A stretch of DNA of 64,000 nucleotides from Bradyrhizobium sp. CB1650. GTDB lineage: Bacteria > Pseudomonadota > Alphaproteobacteria > Rhizobiales > Xanthobacteraceae. The stretch covers positions 124,001 to 188,000 of the forward strand of contig NZ_CP121695.1 of the NCBI RefSeq assembly GCF_029761915.1, read 5' to 3'. Shown piece after piece: positions 52,545 to 63,275 of this stretch (position 1 is the stretch's first letter; each line of letters starts with the position of its first letter). A program made the position numbers and the translations under genes. Below the pieces are notes generated by a model, which ran no database searches, had not been told where the DNA came from, and worked only from the letters and a program-made list of their open reading frames with translations.

Positions 52545-53711
52545 ATGCGCTACGTTTCGAGAATGGCGCTTGCCGCCATCATGACCATGTGTGCCTTTGC
52601 GGCGCGCGCCGAGCAGACCGAATATGATCCGGCCAAGGTATCGGACAGCCTGAAGGCCATCTTCCAGTTCGGATCGACCTCGACCAAGCAGGCGCTGAAC
52701 GCCAACACCGTCACGCTGATCACCGGCACGATCGGCGGCACCTATGTGCAGTTCGGCGCCGACCTCGCGTCCGTGCTAGACGACGGCAACAAGATCCGCG
52801 TGCTGCCGATCGTCGGCCGCGGCTCGGTGCAGAGCGTCGCCGACATCCTGTTCCTGCAAGGCGTCGATCTCGGCATCGTGCGCGCCGACACGCTCGACTA
52901 TCTCGAGCGCAAGGGGTTCGCCAAGGACATCAAGAAGCAGTTCACCTATGTGACGAAGCTCTACAACGAAGAGATGCAGGTGATCGCGCCGAAATCGATC
53001 GCGACGCTCAAGGACCTCGAAGGCAAGACGGTCAGCGTCGACCTGCCCAATGGCGGCACGTTCGTCACCGCGCTCACCGTGTTCGAGCGGCTCGGGATCA
53101 AGGCGAATTTCGTCTATGTCGAGCAGCGGATCGCGATGGAGAAGCTGAAGGCCGGCCAGATCGACGCCGTCATCGTGGTCGGCGGCAAGCCGTACAAATC
53201 AGTCTCGACCTTCAGCAATGACGGCCGCTTCCATCTCGCAGGCGTGGACTATGCAAAGCCGCTGCAGGGCGACTATCTGCCGGCGACGCTGACGTCCAAG
53301 GACTATCCGAACCTGATCAAGGACGGCGAGACCGTGGACACGATCGCGGTGCCCGCAGTGCTCGCCGCCTATAACTGGGCGCCGAACACCGAGCGCTATC
53401 GCAAGCTGGCACTGTTCGTGGACGCGTTCTTCACCAAATTCCCGGCGCTCCAGAACCCGCCCTTCCATCCCAAATGGAAAGAGGTCTCGCTCGCAGCGCC
53501 GCTCGCCGGATGGAACAGGTTGCCGGTGGCGCAGCAATGGCTCGACAAGCATGGCATCGAGCCGGTGACGCGGCAGCGCTTCGAGGCGTTCCTGAAGCAG
53601 AATCCCGCGGCGGCGAAAGTGTCCGATGCGGACAGGGAAGCGCTGTTCAAGCAATTCCAGGCCTGGGACGCCGAGAATGCGCGGGCGCAGGCGCGGCCGG
53701 AGAAGAAGTAA
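52545..53711 (+). CDS. TAXI-family TRAP-type solute-binding protein
   Basis: A 388-residue periplasmic protein with a signal peptide (MRYVSRMALAAIMTMCAFAARA). The TAXI domain shows LITGTIGGTYVQFGADLASVLDD, then VGRGSVQSVADILFLQGVDLGIVRAD, and TVSVDLPNGGTFVTALTVFERLGI. TAXI proteins normally deliver solutes to a DctM-type TRAP permease; none is in this window. It probably pairs in an operon with the Sel1-like membrane protein. Ligand unknown. Confidence 0.85.
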   Translation: MRYVSRMALAAIMTMCAFAARAEQTEYDPAKVSDSLKAIFQFGSTSTKQALNANTVTLITGTIGGTYVQFGADLASVLDDGNKIRVLPIVGRGSVQSVADILFLQGVDLGIVRADTLDYLERKGFAKDIKKQFTYVTKLYNEEMQVIAPKSIATLKDLEGKTVSVDLPNGGTFVTALTVFERLGIKANFVYVEQRIAMEKLKAGQIDAVIVVGGKPYKSVSTFSNDGRFHLAGVDYAKPLQGDYLPATLTSKDYPNLIKDGETVDTIAVPAVLAAYNWAPNTERYRKLALFVDAFFTKFPALQNPPFHPKWKEVSLAAPLAGWNRLPVAQQWLDKHGIEPVTRQRFEAFLKQNPAAAKVSDADREALFKQFQAWDAENARAQARPEKK

Positions 53712-53715
53712 AAGA

Positions 53716-53803
53716 CGTCATTGCGAGGAGCGAAAGCGACGAAGCAATCCAGGCTGCCGCCACGGAAACATCTCTGGATTGCTTCGCTTCGCTCGCAATG
53801 ACG
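53716..53803. repeat. CGTCATTGCGAGGAGCG-type palindromic repeat, copy 3
   Basis: Starts CGTCATTGCGAGGAGCGAAA and ends GCTTCGCTCGCAATGACG, with AAGCAATCCAGG/CTGGATTGCTT inside. It starts four bases after the TAXI stop codon and is followed directly by another repeat. Confidence 0.85.
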
Positions 53804-53837
53804 GCGCTTGTGGCGAGCGCCATCCACGCATTCGGTG

Positions 53838-54020
53838 TCATCGCCCGCCTTGTGCGCAATTGCGCACTAGAGCGGGCGATCCAGTATGCCAGAGGCTGGG
53901 CGAGGATACGGAGAGGCCGCGGCGTACTGCATGCCCCGCCTGCCGCCTACGCTAAAGCTTCGGCGTCCCTAGACCGAAGCCCCGGCGAAGCCTTGGCGTA
54001 GCCGGGTCGCGGGGCATGAC
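53838..54020. repeat. Composite repeat with CGCAATTGCG palindrome, copy B
   Basis: A 183-bp composite. It contains TGCGCAATTGCGCA (53853-53866), GCGGCGTACTGCATGCCCCGC, a GCTAAAGCTTCGGCG block and a GCGAAGCCTTGGCGTAGCCG block, and ends CGCGGGGCATGAC. It shares these blocks, rearranged, with copy C at 61699. With the repeat at 53716 it fills the 328-bp gap 53712-54039. Confidence 0.75.
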
Positions 54021-54039
54021 AGTGGAACGTGCGGTCCCG

Positions 54040-54435
54040 CTACGACGCGGATTCCACTTCCATGTCCGCATCACTCACGCCCCGCCTCAGCGCAGCGCGG
54101 GCGGCTTCGCGGTGCTCGTTCGTGATGTGGCTGGCGACCAGGCGAATCGCGGTGGCGAGCACGGCGGCGTCATCGGTGAAGCCGAGCATCGGCATCACGT
54201 CGGGAACGAAGTCGAACGGCAGGATGAAATAGGCGAGCGCGCCGAGCAGCGACGCTTGCACGTGGCGCGGAGTCTGCCTGTCGAAGGCGCAGTAATAGGC
54301 GGCGAGCAGATCCTCCGCGAACGGCAGTCGCGCGACGACACGCTTCAACTTGCGCCAGAAGCGGCGGCGCACACCGTCGCGATCCTCCGCGAGCCGATCG
54401 GCCGGCTCGAAGCCGACGCTGTGTTCGGCGGACAT
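54040..54435 (-). CDS. YkvA-family (DUF1232) small membrane-associated protein
   Basis: A 131-residue protein. The DUF1232 core is clear: LLGALAYFILPFDFVPDVMPMLGFTDDAAVLATAI, with the PxDFVPD and GFTDD signatures in one hydrophobic hairpin. GGGGGAG lies seven bases before the start at 54435. Function of the family is unknown; it may sit in the membrane. Confidence 0.85.
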   Translation of the reverse strand: MSAEHSVGFEPADRLAEDRDGVRRRFWRKLKRVVARLPFAEDLLAAYYCAFDRQTPRHVQASLLGALAYFILPFDFVPDVMPMLGFTDDAAVLATAIRLVASHITNEHREAARAALRRGVSDADMEVESAS

Positions 54436-54524
54436 GGTCAAACTCCCCCGTTCAGCCCGGCGCGGCGGATCGCCGCATCCGGTGCTGATCACAAGATGGG
54501 GATGTCGCCGCCCCCTGCAAGCCG

Positions 54525-54827
54525 TCAGGTAGCTGTAAGCTTGGCGATCGCGTTCATCGCTTTGGCAAGATCGATGTCGCGCGCCGTGACGCCGCCGGCG
54601 TCATGGGTCGACAGCACGACCTCGACCGTCTTGTAGACATTGCGCCATTCAGGATGGTGATCCATCTTCTCGGCGACCAGCGCCGCGCGCGTCATGAAGC
54701 CGAAGGCCTCGTTGAAATCCTTGAAGACAAAGGTTTTCTCGATCGCCTCGCGGCCCCCGACCTCGGCCCAGCCGGGTATCCCGCTCAACGCCTGCTTGCG
54801 CGCATCTACCGACAGCCGCTCTGCCAT
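54525..54827 (-). CDS. phhB: Pterin-4a-carbinolamine dehydratase
   Basis: A 100-residue enzyme that dehydrates 4a-hydroxytetrahydrobiopterin, regenerating the cofactor of phenylalanine hydroxylase. The active-site motif [16 protein letters not shown] is present, with the following [25 protein letters not shown] precedes the ATG. No phenylalanine hydroxylase gene is visible, so its role here may be cofactor salvage or molybdopterin-related chemistry. Confidence 0.93.
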   Translation of the reverse strand: MAERLSVDARKQALSGIPGWAEVGGREAIEKTFVFKDFNEAFGFMTRAALVAEKMDHHPEWRNVYKTVEVVLSTHDAGGVTARDIDLAKAMNAIAKLTAT

Positions 54828-54980
54828 GATCGCCTCCGTCCTTCAGGGGAACTTTACCCTAACACCCTGCCGGCGCCCGGGTTCATACGGATTTTCGCCC
54901 GTCCGCTAACCATGACGGAGATGTAACCCGCGCCGGACGGGAAATTTGCTACAATTGTCGGCCTCAAATCGCCGGCCAAG

Positions 54981-56426
54981 ATGAAACTGAGCCTGAAACG
55001 CCTGTTTGGAAGATCGATGACCGGGGGTCTGGACCTCGCCGCAGCGCCCACGCCGCCTTCGCCGCGATCCGCGGCGCGGAAGACAATGCTCGTGTCGCTG
55101 GCCTTGGTGCTCGCGATCGTCGGCGCGCTGGCCGGCGGCTACTACTTCGCAATGCGTCCTGTGATTCTGAAGATCGCGGTCGGCCCCGCCAACAGCGATG
55201 ACATCAAGGTCGTACAGACGCTGACGCAGGCGTTCGCGCAGAGCAAGGGCTACGTGCGGCTGCGCCCGATCCAGACCGAAGGCGCGACTGCGAGCGCCGA
55301 CGCGCTCGCCGCAGGCAAGGTGGACCTCGCCATCGTGCGCGGCGATCTCGACGTGCCGAAGAACGCACAAGCCGTCGCGACCCTGCGCAAGAACGTGGTG
55401 GTGCTGTGGGCCGTAGCCGGCAAGGGCAAGAAGAAGGGCGCCAAGATCACCAAGGTCGCGCAGCTTGCCGGCCATCGTGTCGGCGTCGTCGGGCGTACGC
55501 AGGCCAACGTCAACTTGCTCAAGGTCATCCTGCAGCAATACAGCGTCGATCCCGCCAAGGTCGAGATCGTGCAGTTCCCCGCCAATGAGGCCGCCGAGGC
55601 GATCCGGGCCCAGAAGGCGGATGTTTATCTCGCGGCCGGACCGGTCAACAGCAAGATCACGGCGGACGCGATTGCGGCGTCGACCAAGGAGGGGGGCACG
55701 CCGACCTTCCTCGCCATCGATTCCGCCGACGCAATCGCGCAGAACCACCCGGCCTATGAATCCGCTGAAATTCCCGCCGGCACTTACGGCGGCTCACCTG
55801 ACCGCCCCGATGAAGAGGTGAAGACGATCAGCTTTTCTCATCACATCGTGGCGCGCAAGGGCCTGTCCGAGACGACCGTCGCGGCCTTCACCCGGCAGCT
55901 CTTCGCCGTGCGCCAGCAGCTTGTGGCGGAATTCCCGCTGGCCGCGAAGATCGAGACGCCCGACACCGACAAGGATGCCGTGATTCCCGTGCATCCAGGT
56001 GCCGCCGCTTTCGTCGACGGCGAGGAAAAGACCTTCCTCGACAAGTACAGCGACTACATTTGGTGGAGCCTGATGGCCCTCTCCGCCATGGGTTCGCTCG
56101 GCGCTTGGTTTGCAGGCTACCTGAAGAAGGACGAGCGCGACGGCAACAGCCATCTGCGCGAGCGGCTGCTCGACATGATCACCGCGGCACGGAAGAGCGA
56201 GACGACCGAAGAGCTCGACCACATGCAGGCCGAGGCCGACGAGATCCTGCGCGACACGCTGCGCTGCTTCGATCATGGTGCGATCGACCAAGGCCCGCTC
56301 ACGGCGTTCAACATCGCCCTCGAGCAATTCCATGCGGCCGTCGCCGACCGCAAGGCGCTGCTGCTCAGCATGCCGCAAAGCCTGCAGCGCGCCGGGGCGC
56401 AATTCCGGGCCGCCGGCAACGCGTGA
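54981..56426 (+). CDS. Membrane-anchored TAXI-family solute-binding protein
   Basis: A 481-residue protein. Cytoplasmic N-terminus, transmembrane segment at about 36-57 (MLVSLALVLAIVGALAGGYYF), then a TAXI periplasmic binding domain (KIAVGPANSDDIKVVQTLTQAFAQSKG, DLAIVRGDLDVPKNAQAVATL, GHRVGVVGRTQANVNLLKVIL). A second membrane segment at about 360-380 (SDYIWWSLMALSAMGSLGAWF) leads to a C-terminal helical tail of about 100 residues in the cytoplasm. This layout differs from a free binding protein and suggests a sensor or scaffold. No TRAP permease nearby. Confidence 0.85.
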   Translation: MKLSLKRLFGRSMTGGLDLAAAPTPPSPRSAARKTMLVSLALVLAIVGALAGGYYFAMRPVILKIAVGPANSDDIKVVQTLTQAFAQSKGYVRLRPIQTEGATASADALAAGKVDLAIVRGDLDVPKNAQAVATLRKNVVVLWAVAGKGKKKGAKITKVAQLAGHRVGVVGRTQANVNLLKVILQQYSVDPAKVEIVQFPANEAAEAIRAQKADVYLAAGPVNSKITADAIAASTKEGGTPTFLAIDSADAIAQNHPAYESAEIPAGTYGGSPDRPDEEVKTISFSHHIVARKGLSETTVAAFTRQLFAVRQQLVAEFPLAAKIETPDTDKDAVIPVHPGAAAFVDGEEKTFLDKYSDYIWWSLMALSAMGSLGAWFAGYLKKDERDGNSHLRERLLDMITAARKSETTEELDHMQAEADEILRDTLRCFDHGAIDQGPLTAFNIALEQFHAAVADRKALLLSMPQSLQRAGAQFRAAGNA

Positions 56427-56493
56427 ACGCTGCGCGCGTTATTGCTGCGTCACATTGTCTCAATATAGCTGGACTGAGCGACATCTTTCCGTT

Positions 56494-56598
56494 CGTCATT
56501 CCGGGGCGCACGACGCGCGAACCCGGAATCCATCGAACCGTATGTGCTGGGAGGAATGGATTCCGGGCTTGCGCCTAACCGCGCGCCCCGGAATGACG
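56494..56598. repeat. CGTCATTCCGGGGCGC-type palindromic repeat, copy 2
   Basis: Starts CGTCATTCCGGGGCGCACG and ends GCGCGCCCCGGAATGACG; inner GGAATCCATC/ATGGATTCC. It lies in the 256-bp gap before the phosphatase gene. Confidence 0.85.
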
Positions 56599-56682
56599 AG
56601 CGGAGGTGTTCACGGAAACCGGATATTGCCATCCTGGAAACGATGGCGCTCCTTACAACCTTCCCCTCGCAACGAACCCGCC

Positions 56683-58224
56683 ATGACAATCAAATTCTCC
56701 CGGCGCCGTTTCCTCTCCACCAGCGCTGGTGCGCTTGGTGCGATCGCGATGCCGCATCTGTCGCGCGCGGCCGACCGGCCGGCAATCACCCATGGCGTGC
56801 AGTCCGGCGACGTCACGGTCGATGGCGGCGTGGTCTGGGCGCGTGCCGACCGCCCGTCGCAGATGCTGGTCGAGGTGGCGACGACGGACTCTTTCAAGGA
56901 CGCTCGCGCGCTGCCGCCGATCGCGGCGCTGCCCGAAAGCGACTTCACCGCCAAGATGCTGCTGGAAAACCTCCCCGCCGGCCAGGATATCTTCTACCGC
57001 GTCCGCTTCCGCGATCTCTCGCACACCGCGATTGAAGGTGAACCGGTCGTCGGCCGCTTCCGCACCGCGCCCTCCGACCGCCGCGACGTCAGCTTCGTCT
57101 GGGGCGGCGACGTCGCCGGCCAGGGTTGGGGCATCAATCCCGATGACGGCGGCATGTTCACCTTCTCGGCCATGCGCAAGCATCGGCCGGATTTCCTGCT
57201 TCATTCGGGCGACACGATCTATGCCGACGGCGTGATCGCCTCCGAGGTGAAGCTTGCCGACGGCAAGATCTGGAAGAACGTCACGATCCCCGAGAAGGTC
57301 AAGGTCGCCGAGACGCTGGACGAGTACCGAGCCGCGCACAAATACAATTTCACCGACGACAACGTCCGCGCCTTCAATGCCGAGGTGCCGATCTTCGTGC
57401 AGTGGGACGATCACGAGGTGACCAACAACTGGTCGCTGTCGAAGGAGCTGCCGGCTTCCTACAAGGAGCGCAACATCTCGCTGCTTGCGGCCCGCGCCGC
57501 GCGGGCCTTCCACGAGATGTATCCGATGCGCGAGAGCATCGTGGAGCCGGGCCGGGTCTATCGCCAGATCGCTTACGGCCCGCATCTCGACGTGTTCGTG
57601 CTGGACGAGCGCAGTTATCGCGGTGCGAACGGTCCTAACCAGGAGACGGCGTACGGCCCTGCGGCTTATTTCCTCGGGCCGGACCAGATGGCGTGGCTCA
57701 AGCGCGGTCTTTTGAACTCGCGCGCGACCTGGAAGGTGATCGCTTCCGACATGCCGCTCAGCCTGATCGTGCCCGACACGCCGAAGGGCGGCTCCGAAGC
57801 CTTCGCGCAAGGCGACGGGCCGCCACGCGGCCGCGAGCTCGAGATCGCCGACCTCTTGCGCTTCATCAAGATGGCGCCGGTCAGGAACACGGTCTGGCTG
57901 ACGGCGGACGTGCACTATGCCGCTGCGCATTACTACGATCCGAACAAGGCGCAATTCCAGGATTTCGAGCCGTTCTGGGAATTCGTATCGGGTCCGCTGC
58001 ACGCCGGCACCTTCGGTCCGAACGAGCTCGACAATACATTCGGGCCGGATGTGCGCTTCGTCAAAGCGCCCGGAAAGGGCAATCAGAATCTGCCGCCGTC
58101 CGCCGGCATGCAGTTCTTCGGCCACGTCAGGATCGACGGCATCTCCGGCCAGATGACGGTGACGCTGCGCGACCGCGCCGACGTCGCGTTGTGGTCGACC
58201 ACGCTGAACCCAACGTCCGCCTGA
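56683..58224 (+). CDS. PhoD-like alkaline phosphatase, Tat-exported
   Basis: A 513-residue periplasmic phosphatase/phosphodiesterase. The Tat signal is SRRRFLSTSAGALGAIAMPH. The Fn3-like N-terminal domain starts ITHGVQSGDVTVDGGVVWARAD. The metallophosphatase core has HSGDTIYADG, QWDDHEVTNNW and TADVHYAAAHYYDP as metal-binding segments. The start at 56683 was chosen from the Tat signal; the open frame continues upstream into the repeat. Substrate spectrum unknown; relatives are Ca/Fe-dependent phosphodiesterases induced by phosphate starvation. Confidence 0.9.
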   Translation: MTIKFSRRRFLSTSAGALGAIAMPHLSRAADRPAITHGVQSGDVTVDGGVVWARADRPSQMLVEVATTDSFKDARALPPIAALPESDFTAKMLLENLPAGQDIFYRVRFRDLSHTAIEGEPVVGRFRTAPSDRRDVSFVWGGDVAGQGWGINPDDGGMFTFSAMRKHRPDFLLHSGDTIYADGVIASEVKLADGKIWKNVTIPEKVKVAETLDEYRAAHKYNFTDDNVRAFNAEVPIFVQWDDHEVTNNWSLSKELPASYKERNISLLAARAARAFHEMYPMRESIVEPGRVYRQIAYGPHLDVFVLDERSYRGANGPNQETAYGPAAYFLGPDQMAWLKRGLLNSRATWKVIASDMPLSLIVPDTPKGGSEAFAQGDGPPRGRELEIADLLRFIKMAPVRNTVWLTADVHYAAAHYYDPNKAQFQDFEPFWEFVSGPLHAGTFGPNELDNTFGPDVRFVKAPGKGNQNLPPSAGMQFFGHVRIDGISGQMTVTLRDRADVALWSTTLNPTSA

Positions 58225-58234
58225 CGCTGCCGCA

Positions 58235-58621
58235 CTAGCCAGCGGCGCCTACCTGCAGCGCCGCCTCCAGCGCATCGGTCAAACACGGCTTCTGCAGGCG
58301 CGCCTGGCTGGAAAATTGCGGTGGAATGCTCGCCTCCGCGCCATGGCCGGTGACGAAGACGAACGGGATCTTCAGCACGATCAGGCGCTCCGCGATGGCG
58401 AAGCTCTTCTCTCGGACGAGTTCGACATCGAGCAATGCGAAATCGGGCGCGCGCTCCGAGATCGCCTGAAGCGCCTGCGCGACCGACGCCACGGTCCGCA
58501 CACCCTTCACACCGAACCCGATGAGACGGTCTTCGAAATCGATGGCGATGATCGGATCGTCCTCGACGATCAACACATCGGCAGGGATGCCGGCCAAGCC
58601 ATCCGGGGAGGCGGGTTCCAT
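58235..58621 (-). CDS. Single-domain response regulator
   Basis: A 128-residue receiver domain only: ADVLIVEDDPIIAIDFEDRL supplies the acidic pocket, FALLDVELV the phospho-acceptor Asp, FVFVTGHG the switch Thr and RLQKPC the conserved Lys. No output domain, so it acts through protein contact or as a phosphate relay. GAGG lies five bases before the ATG at 58621. Divergent from the Crp/Fnr regulator, suggesting a shared stress circuit. Confidence 0.88.
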   Translation of the reverse strand: MEPASPDGLAGIPADVLIVEDDPIIAIDFEDRLIGFGVKGVRTVASVAQALQAISERAPDFALLDVELVREKSFAIAERLIVLKIPFVFVTGHGAEASIPPQFSSQARLQKPCLTDALEAALQVGAAG

Positions 58622-58706
58622 GATCCTCGTTTTCGCGGGCTGCACGTTTTTTGCGGATTAGGACAGCCTCAGACCGATGCCGTGCCCAGCGCACCGGGGA
58701 GTTCCC

Positions 58707-58732
58707 GGAACGAAACTCACCACAGAACAGTT
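58707..58732 (+). promoter_or_regulatory. Candidate EcfG (general stress sigma factor) promoter
   Basis: GGAAC (58707-58711), a 17-bp spacer, then AGTT (58729-58732) resembles the alphaproteobacterial EcfG consensus GGAAC-N16/17-cGTT, with one mismatch at -10. It lies 77 bp before the Crp/Fnr gene and points toward it. Inference from sequence only. Confidence 0.35.
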
Positions 58733-58808
58733 TTCTCGTCCGTCCACTTGTGCACACGGTCAAACAACGGGACTCGCTAGTGTCGAAAGGAGCGCAGAGG
58801 GACACACG

Positions 58809-59579
58809 ATGGATGCACGCACGGGCAAGGTGACTGAGGTCGATAATCGACCCGCCAACAATCTGCTCCGGCGCTTGAGCCCGGCGGACTATGCCCTGCT
58901 CGCACCGAGCATCGCGTTTGAGAACGCCGTGGCGAACGATCTGCTCTACAATCCCGGCGACCACGTCCAGGTGGTGCATTTCCCTTGCGGGGCGTCGCTC
59001 GCCACCTTCCTCGTTCCGAACGAGGACGGCCGCGATGTCGAGACCATTTTGGTCGGCCGCGAAGGCGCGGTGGGCGGCATCGTCAGCGATGGATTTCTGC
59101 CGGCCTATACCCGCATCTGCGTGAAATTCGGAGGGCCGTTTGCGCGCATCCATGTCGGCAAGCTGGAAGCGGCAAAGCTGCGTTCGCCATCGTTGCGCAA
59201 CATCTTCGCCCGTTACGCCGATTGCCTGCTGGCACAAATCTTTCAGTCGACTGCGTGCAACGCCATCCACTCGATCGAGCAGCGCACGGCGAAGTGGATC
59301 CTCGCGGCGCTGGAACGGACGGGCGACGAGAACCGCGTGCCGTTGACGCATGAGCAGCTCGCGACACTGCTCGGCGTCGGTCGCAGCTATGCCAGCCGGA
59401 TCCTCCAGTCGTTCAAGGCCGAAGGCATTCTCGACACGCGGCGCGGCTCGATCCTGGTCCGAGACCGCCACGGCCTGCGCCTGCGCGCCTGCCTGTGCAA
59501 CGACGCGGTAAAGACCCATTTCGAGGAGGTGCTGCGGGGGGTGTATCCGACCGGGGAGGCGGACCGCGGCTCGGCCTGA
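58809..59579 (+). CDS. Crp/Fnr-family transcriptional regulator
   Basis: A 256-residue regulator with an N-terminal cyclic-nucleotide-type beta-barrel (DLLYNPGDHVQVVHFPCGASLATFLVPNEDG) and a C-terminal Crp-type winged helix (LTHEQLATLLGVGRSYASRILQSFKAEGILDTRRGSILV). Fnr-type N-terminal cysteines are absent, so it is not an Fe-S oxygen sensor. GAGGGA precedes the ATG at 58809. Divergent from a single-domain response regulator. Confidence 0.88.
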   Translation: MDARTGKVTEVDNRPANNLLRRLSPADYALLAPSIAFENAVANDLLYNPGDHVQVVHFPCGASLATFLVPNEDGRDVETILVGREGAVGGIVSDGFLPAYTRICVKFGGPFARIHVGKLEAAKLRSPSLRNIFARYADCLLAQIFQSTACNAIHSIEQRTAKWILAALERTGDENRVPLTHEQLATLLGVGRSYASRILQSFKAEGILDTRRGSILVRDRHGLRLRACLCNDAVKTHFEEVLRGVYPTGEADRGSA

Positions 59580-59667
59580 GGCCGGACGACCGGCCAAGCC
59601 CTCGGCCTCCCCCTAAGCCCCGGGGATTCCCGGACAAAATTCAGTCAACCAACCGCGAAAGAACGCA

Positions 59668-59745
59668 TTGTTTTTTGGCGTTTTTTGCCTATATTGCGCT
59701 GCAAACGCGTAGGGTGCCCGGTCGATCTGGCCGGGCTTCCTTTTT
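59668..59745 (+). promoter_or_regulatory. Promoter-like pair followed by a hairpin and T-run, upstream of typA
   Basis: TTGTTT (59668-59673) and TATATT (59690-59695), 16 bp apart, look like a housekeeping promoter. About 20 bp further, GCCCGG and CCGGGC pair around a 9-base loop (59716-59736), followed by TTCCTTTTT. This gives either an attenuator in the typA leader or a very short terminated RNA. typA starts 110 bp downstream. Confidence 0.5.
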
Positions 59746-59855
59746 AGGCGGAAAGCGCCCGTTTCCTCGTCTTCCAGCGTTGTTTCGAAAAGAGGTCCCG
59801 GTTCGACCGGCGAGATCGCGCTTAACCCATTGTTCGACCGCAAAGAAGCTCACTC

Positions 59856-61682
<1,827 letters not shown>

Positions 61683-61698
61683 GCCACTCTCAGAACTC

Positions 61699-61883
61699 GT
61701 CATGCCCCGCGACCCGGCTACGCCAAGGCTTCGCCGGGGCTTACGCTCTTGGGCCGCCGAAGCTTTAGCGGAGGCGGCAGGCTGGGCATTTAGTACGCCG
61801 CGGCTTCTCCGCAACTCACGACCGTCTCTGGAATACTGAATCACCCGCCCCAGCGCGCAATTGCGCACAAGGCGGGTGATGAC
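61699..61883. repeat. Composite repeat with CGCAATTGCG palindrome, copy C
   Basis: Starts CGTCATGCCCCGCGACCCGG and ends GGCGGGTGATGACG. It contains GCGCAATTGCGC (61855-61866), GGCTACGCCAAGGCTTCGCC, CGAAGCTTTAGCGG and GTACGCCGCGG. It is the same set of blocks as copy B, in reverse orientation. It lies between typA and the amine oxidase gene. Confidence 0.75.
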
Positions 61884-61936
61884 GGCTATGCGCCTGGCAG
61901 CTTCTTGCGCTTCCGCGAACGTGCTAGAGCCAGCGC

Positions 61937-63184
61937 ATGAGTTCCCTCCCCTCCTCCGTCGACATCGCCATCATCGGTGCCGGCGCCGCCGGGCTCGGCG
62001 CGGCGCACGCGCTGAAGGATTCCGGCCTGGCCGTGATCGTGCTGGAAGCGCGCGACCGCATCGGGGGTCGCGCCTGGACCGTGCAGGCCTCGCCGGAGGT
62101 GACCTTCGACGTCGGCTGCGGCTGGCTGCATTCGGCGGACAGGAATTCCTTCGTTCCGATCGCCCGGCAACTCGATTTCGAGATCAACACGGACCTGCCG
62201 CCGTGGGGCGATCGCGCCTTCGGCGATGCGTTTCCGGAGGCTGAGCGCGAGGACTTTGTGCGCGCGATCGACGAGTTCTACGAACGAATCTGGGAGATTG
62301 CGGAGAAGGGCGAGGATGCGCCTGCCGCCGGTCATCTCGAGCCAGGTAATCGCTGGAATCCGATGATCGACGCGGTCTCGACCTATGTGAACGGGTGCGA
62401 GCTCGATCAGGTCTCGATCCTCGACATGGAGGCTTACGAGGACACCTATTTCAATTGGCGCGTGCGCGCCGGATATGGGGCGCTGATCGCGGCCTATGGC
62501 GCGTCCTGCCCGGTCGCGCTGAACTGCAACATCACGCTGATCGACCATTCCGGCGAGCGCATCCGCCTCGAAACCTCGCGCGGCACCCTTGATGCCGCGC
62601 GCGTCATCGTCACCGTACCGACCAACCTGATCGCCGACGAGGCGATCCGCTTTTCTCCGGCGCTGCCGGCCAAGGTCGACGCTGCGCGCGGCTTGCCGCT
62701 CGGCGTCGACGACAAGGTGACGCTGGCGCTGGAGGATGCAGAAGCCTTTCCAATCGAGGGAAACTTGCGCGGCGCCACCATGCGCACCGCTATGGGCACC
62801 TACCACATACGTCCGTTCGGCCAGCCCTGCATCGAGGGCTTTTTCGGCGGCCGGTTCGCGCGCGAACTTGAAGATGCCGGTGACGGCGCCTTCGCCGCGC
62901 AAAGCATCAATGAAATCGCGGGCTTCCTCGGCAACGACATCAGGCACAAGCTGAGACCGCTCCGCGAGTCTCGCTGGGCGCTCGATCCTTTTGCCCGCGG
63001 CTCCTATTCACATGCATTGCCGGGCCGTGCGGGAGATCGCGCCGTGCTGGCGGCGCCGGTCGATGGCCGGCTGTTCTTTGCGGGAGAGGCCACTTCGCCG
63101 AACTTCTTCTCGACAGCGCATGGGGCACGCGACAGCGGCGAGCGCGCGGCGAAGGAAGTGCTGGCGGCGTTAGCGAAGGCGTAG
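61937..63184 (+). CDS. Flavin-containing amine oxidase family protein
   Basis: A 415-residue FAD enzyme. The nucleotide fold IIGAGAAGLGAAHALKDSG is followed by EARDRIGGRAWT, the monoamine-oxidase signature; the C-terminal FAD segment is GRLFFAGEATSPNFFSTAHGA. No signal peptide. It oxidises an amine, polyamine or related substrate; which one cannot be told. Confidence 0.88.
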   Translation: MSSLPSSVDIAIIGAGAAGLGAAHALKDSGLAVIVLEARDRIGGRAWTVQASPEVTFDVGCGWLHSADRNSFVPIARQLDFEINTDLPPWGDRAFGDAFPEAEREDFVRAIDEFYERIWEIAEKGEDAPAAGHLEPGNRWNPMIDAVSTYVNGCELDQVSILDMEAYEDTYFNWRVRAGYGALIAAYGASCPVALNCNITLIDHSGERIRLETSRGTLDAARVIVTVPTNLIADEAIRFSPALPAKVDAARGLPLGVDDKVTLALEDAEAFPIEGNLRGATMRTAMGTYHIRPFGQPCIEGFFGGRFARELEDAGDGAFAAQSINEIAGFLGNDIRHKLRPLRESRWALDPFARGSYSHALPGRAGDRAVLAAPVDGRLFFAGEATSPNFFSTAHGARDSGERAAKEVLAALAKA

Positions 63185-63194
63185 CAGCAGACTC

Positions 63195-63273
63195 CGTCAT
63201 TGCGAGCGCAGCGAAGCAATCCAGACTGTCGCCGCGGAAAGACCTGGATTGCTTCGCTGCGCCCGCAATGACG
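63195..63273. repeat. CGTCATTGCGAG-type palindromic repeat, copy 4
   Basis: Starts CGTCATTGCGAGCGCAGCG and ends TTCGCTGCGCCCGCAATGACG, with AAGCAATCCAG/CTGGATTGCTT inside. It ends three bases before the convergent DCC gene's stop codon. Confidence 0.85.
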
Positions 63274-63275
63274 CG

